The notes under the pieces are model-generated. The model was not told where the DNA came from and did not search any database. It worked only from the letters and a program-made list of their open reading frames with translations. Of a DNA stretch of 42,076 nt, positions 41,228 through 42,076 are shown piece by piece. The first letter of the stretch is position 1, and every line of letters starts with the position of its first letter. The translations under genes were made by a program, and so were the position numbers. The stretch spans positions 1 through 42,076 of the forward strand of contig JAABRX010000022.1 in NCBI GenBank assembly GCA_011390675.1, in the 5' to 3' direction. This DNA comes from Trueperaceae bacterium (GTDB lineage Bacteria > Deinococcota > Deinococci > Deinococcales > Trueperaceae).

Positions 41228-41761
41228 ATGAAGGAACACGACGTTTCGGCGGTCTGGCGGTTCCTGCGGCCCGAGGTGATCGCCTGGGCGGTCGCCGAGC
41301 ACGAGGGGCGGCGAAGCATCTGCCCGGTGGGTTGGACCATGCGGACCTCGGCCACGCCGCCGATGATGGCGGTCAGCGTCGCGCCGTCGCGCTTCACCCA
41401 CGGGCTGATCGAAGGCTCGGGCGCGTTCGTGCTGGCGTACCCGGGCCGCGACCTGGCTCGGGCGACGCACTACTGCGGCACCCAGAGCGGTCGCGACGTC
41501 GACAAGTTCGCCGAGGCCGGCGTGACGGCGCTTCCCGGGCAGCGGGTGGCGGCGCCCATGATCGCCGGGGCCGAGGTGAACCTCGAGTGCCGGGTGGTCG
41601 ACCGCTTCTCCACCGGCGACCACTCGATCTTCGTGGGCGAGGTGGTCGCGGCGTCGGCGCAGGACGAGCCGGGTCCGCTGCTGTGCGTGGTCGACGAGTC
41701 GGCCGGGTACGAGATGATCCTGCAGGACGCCCGGTTCTGTTTCGGGGTGGTTCGGGGGTAA
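41228..41761 (+). CDS. Flavin reductase-like FMN-binding protein (flavoredoxin type)
   Basis: This 177-residue protein is of the flavin reductase-like split-barrel family: ICPVGWTMRTSATPPMMAVSVAPSRFTHGLI (about 31-61) and FVLAYPGRDLARATHYCGTQSGRDVDKFAEAG (about 67-98) are the FMN-binding half. The second half is AGAEVNLECRVVDRFSTGDHSIFVGEV. It probably transfers electrons using FMN or reduces flavin; partner unknown. Cys81 in HYCGTQSG is conserved in many flavoredoxins. It stands alone, with its own promoter and GGAGGT. Confidence 0.9.
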   Translation: MKEHDVSAVWRFLRPEVIAWAVAEHEGRRSICPVGWTMRTSATPPMMAVSVAPSRFTHGLIEGSGAFVLAYPGRDLARATHYCGTQSGRDVDKFAEAGVTALPGQRVAAPMIAGAEVNLECRVVDRFSTGDHSIFVGEVVAASAQDEPGPLLCVVDESAGYEMILQDARFCFGVVRG

Positions 41762-41836
41762 GGGGTCGTCCGACGCGGCGGCAGCAGCGCCGGGTCCGGC
41801 CGCGGTTCCCCGAGGGCGAGTCTCCGGCCGGCCAAT

Positions 41837-41870
41837 GAGCCGGGACCCGGCGGACACCGGGTCCCGGCTC
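41837..41870. terminator. Perfect 14-bp hairpin between convergent genes
   Basis: GAGCCGGGACCCGG (41837-41850) and CCGGGTCCCGGCTC (41857-41870) form a perfect stem around a 6-nt loop. It lies between the flavoredoxin-like gene and the convergent hydrolase-like gene, 20 bp from the latter's stop. It should serve both directions. Confidence 0.75.
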
Positions 41871-41889
41871 GTGGGCGTCGACGCCGGAC

Positions 41890-42076
41890 TCAGGGCGCCG
41901 TCGGCCAAGTCGGCCGAACGCCTGTTTCAGCCCATGCCACGAGGTCGAGGAGGGCGGTGGCGAACTCCTGGGCGCTGACGTAGTGCCCGTAGCGGGGGAT
42001 GACCCACGTGCTGTAGTGCGCACTCGATCCCGTGCGGGCGACGTTCTGCGCGTACGCCCACTCATGGACGATCGGC
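41890..42076 (-). CDS. Alpha/beta-hydrolase-like protein, 3' end (runs off the window)
   Basis: The frame ending at 41890 is open for 61 codons to the window edge. It reads YAQNVARTGSSAHYSTWVI, then PRYGHYVSAQEFATALLDL and VAWAETGVRPTWP. The GHY near a C-terminal helix, followed by a G-V-R-P-T tail, resembles the last part of alpha/beta hydrolases, where the His completes the triad. Only the C-terminus is visible, so family and function are tentative. Confidence 0.55.
   Translation of the reverse strand, partial: PIVHEWAYAQNVARTGSSAHYSTWVIPRYGHYVSAQEFATALLDLVAWAETGVRPTWPTAP

Overview
The window is about 42 kb of very GC-rich DNA (around 70% by eye). It encodes an outer-membrane-type beta-barrel and periplasmic proteins, so the host is a diderm. 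Many genes begin within 5-10 nt of a TAnnnT -10 box with no ribosome binding site, which means leaderless mRNAs. GC content, diderm envelope, leaderless genes and gene content together suggest Deinococcota, possibly a Truepera relative. That placement is inference, because no rRNA or other phylogenetic marker is present. I found no tRNA, rRNA, CRISPR array, intact IS element or prophage.

Left part (1-8.2 kb): the 5' part of a GH13 alpha-glucosidase, a DUF3817 membrane protein, a SnoaL-like protein and an M20D amidohydrolase. A TetR-controlled export locus follows (tetR, MMPL/RND pump, LolA-like periplasmic protein, outer-membrane barrel), with matching inverted repeats before tetR and before the pump. 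Denitrification locus (8.4-12.5 kb): nirS (cytochrome cd1) diverges from a cluster of a His-rich polytopic membrane protein, a CRP/FNR-type regulator, a one-cluster ferredoxin and a 41-codon ORF. A 20-bp palindrome lies centred exactly 41.5 bp upstream of the nirS start codon. Between 12.5 and 13.3 kb two gapless 130-bp repeats flank a VOC gene. Each carries a minus-strand TTGACG-N17-TAnnTT promoter followed at once by a hairpin whose pairing is preserved by compensatory or G-U changes. They look like twin copies of an undescribed small RNA gene.

Middle (13.3-28 kb): a TerB/DUF697-like protein, a vapBC module with an operator inside its promoter, a secreted protein, an ABC-2 exporter coupled to a NarL-type two-component system, an HTH protein behind a 22-bp perfect palindrome, and a TetR regulator whose operator recurs before a membrane protein/ABA4-like pair. 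A TPR protein, an amino-acid racemase and a cytochrome P450 follow. A broken higBA remnant and an intact hipBA module come next. The P450-to-hipBA stretch looks like a site of repeated gene gain and loss.

Right part (28-42 kb): a tightly coupled minus-strand catabolic operon, probably under the adjacent PucR-type regulator. It runs GabT-like aminotransferase, Dpp-type binding protein, two permeases, BPL_N/GATase-like protein, SDR, polysaccharide-deacetylase-family protein, second SDR and YtcJ-like amidohydrolase. Six consecutive junctions, from dppB to the second SDR, are overlaps or short gaps; five are 4-bp overlaps. No transporter ATPase is encoded. The substrate is unknown; a peptide-like or cyclic amide compound is a guess. 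The window ends with DinB-like, MFS and flavoredoxin-like genes and the 3' end of an alpha/beta-hydrolase-like gene.
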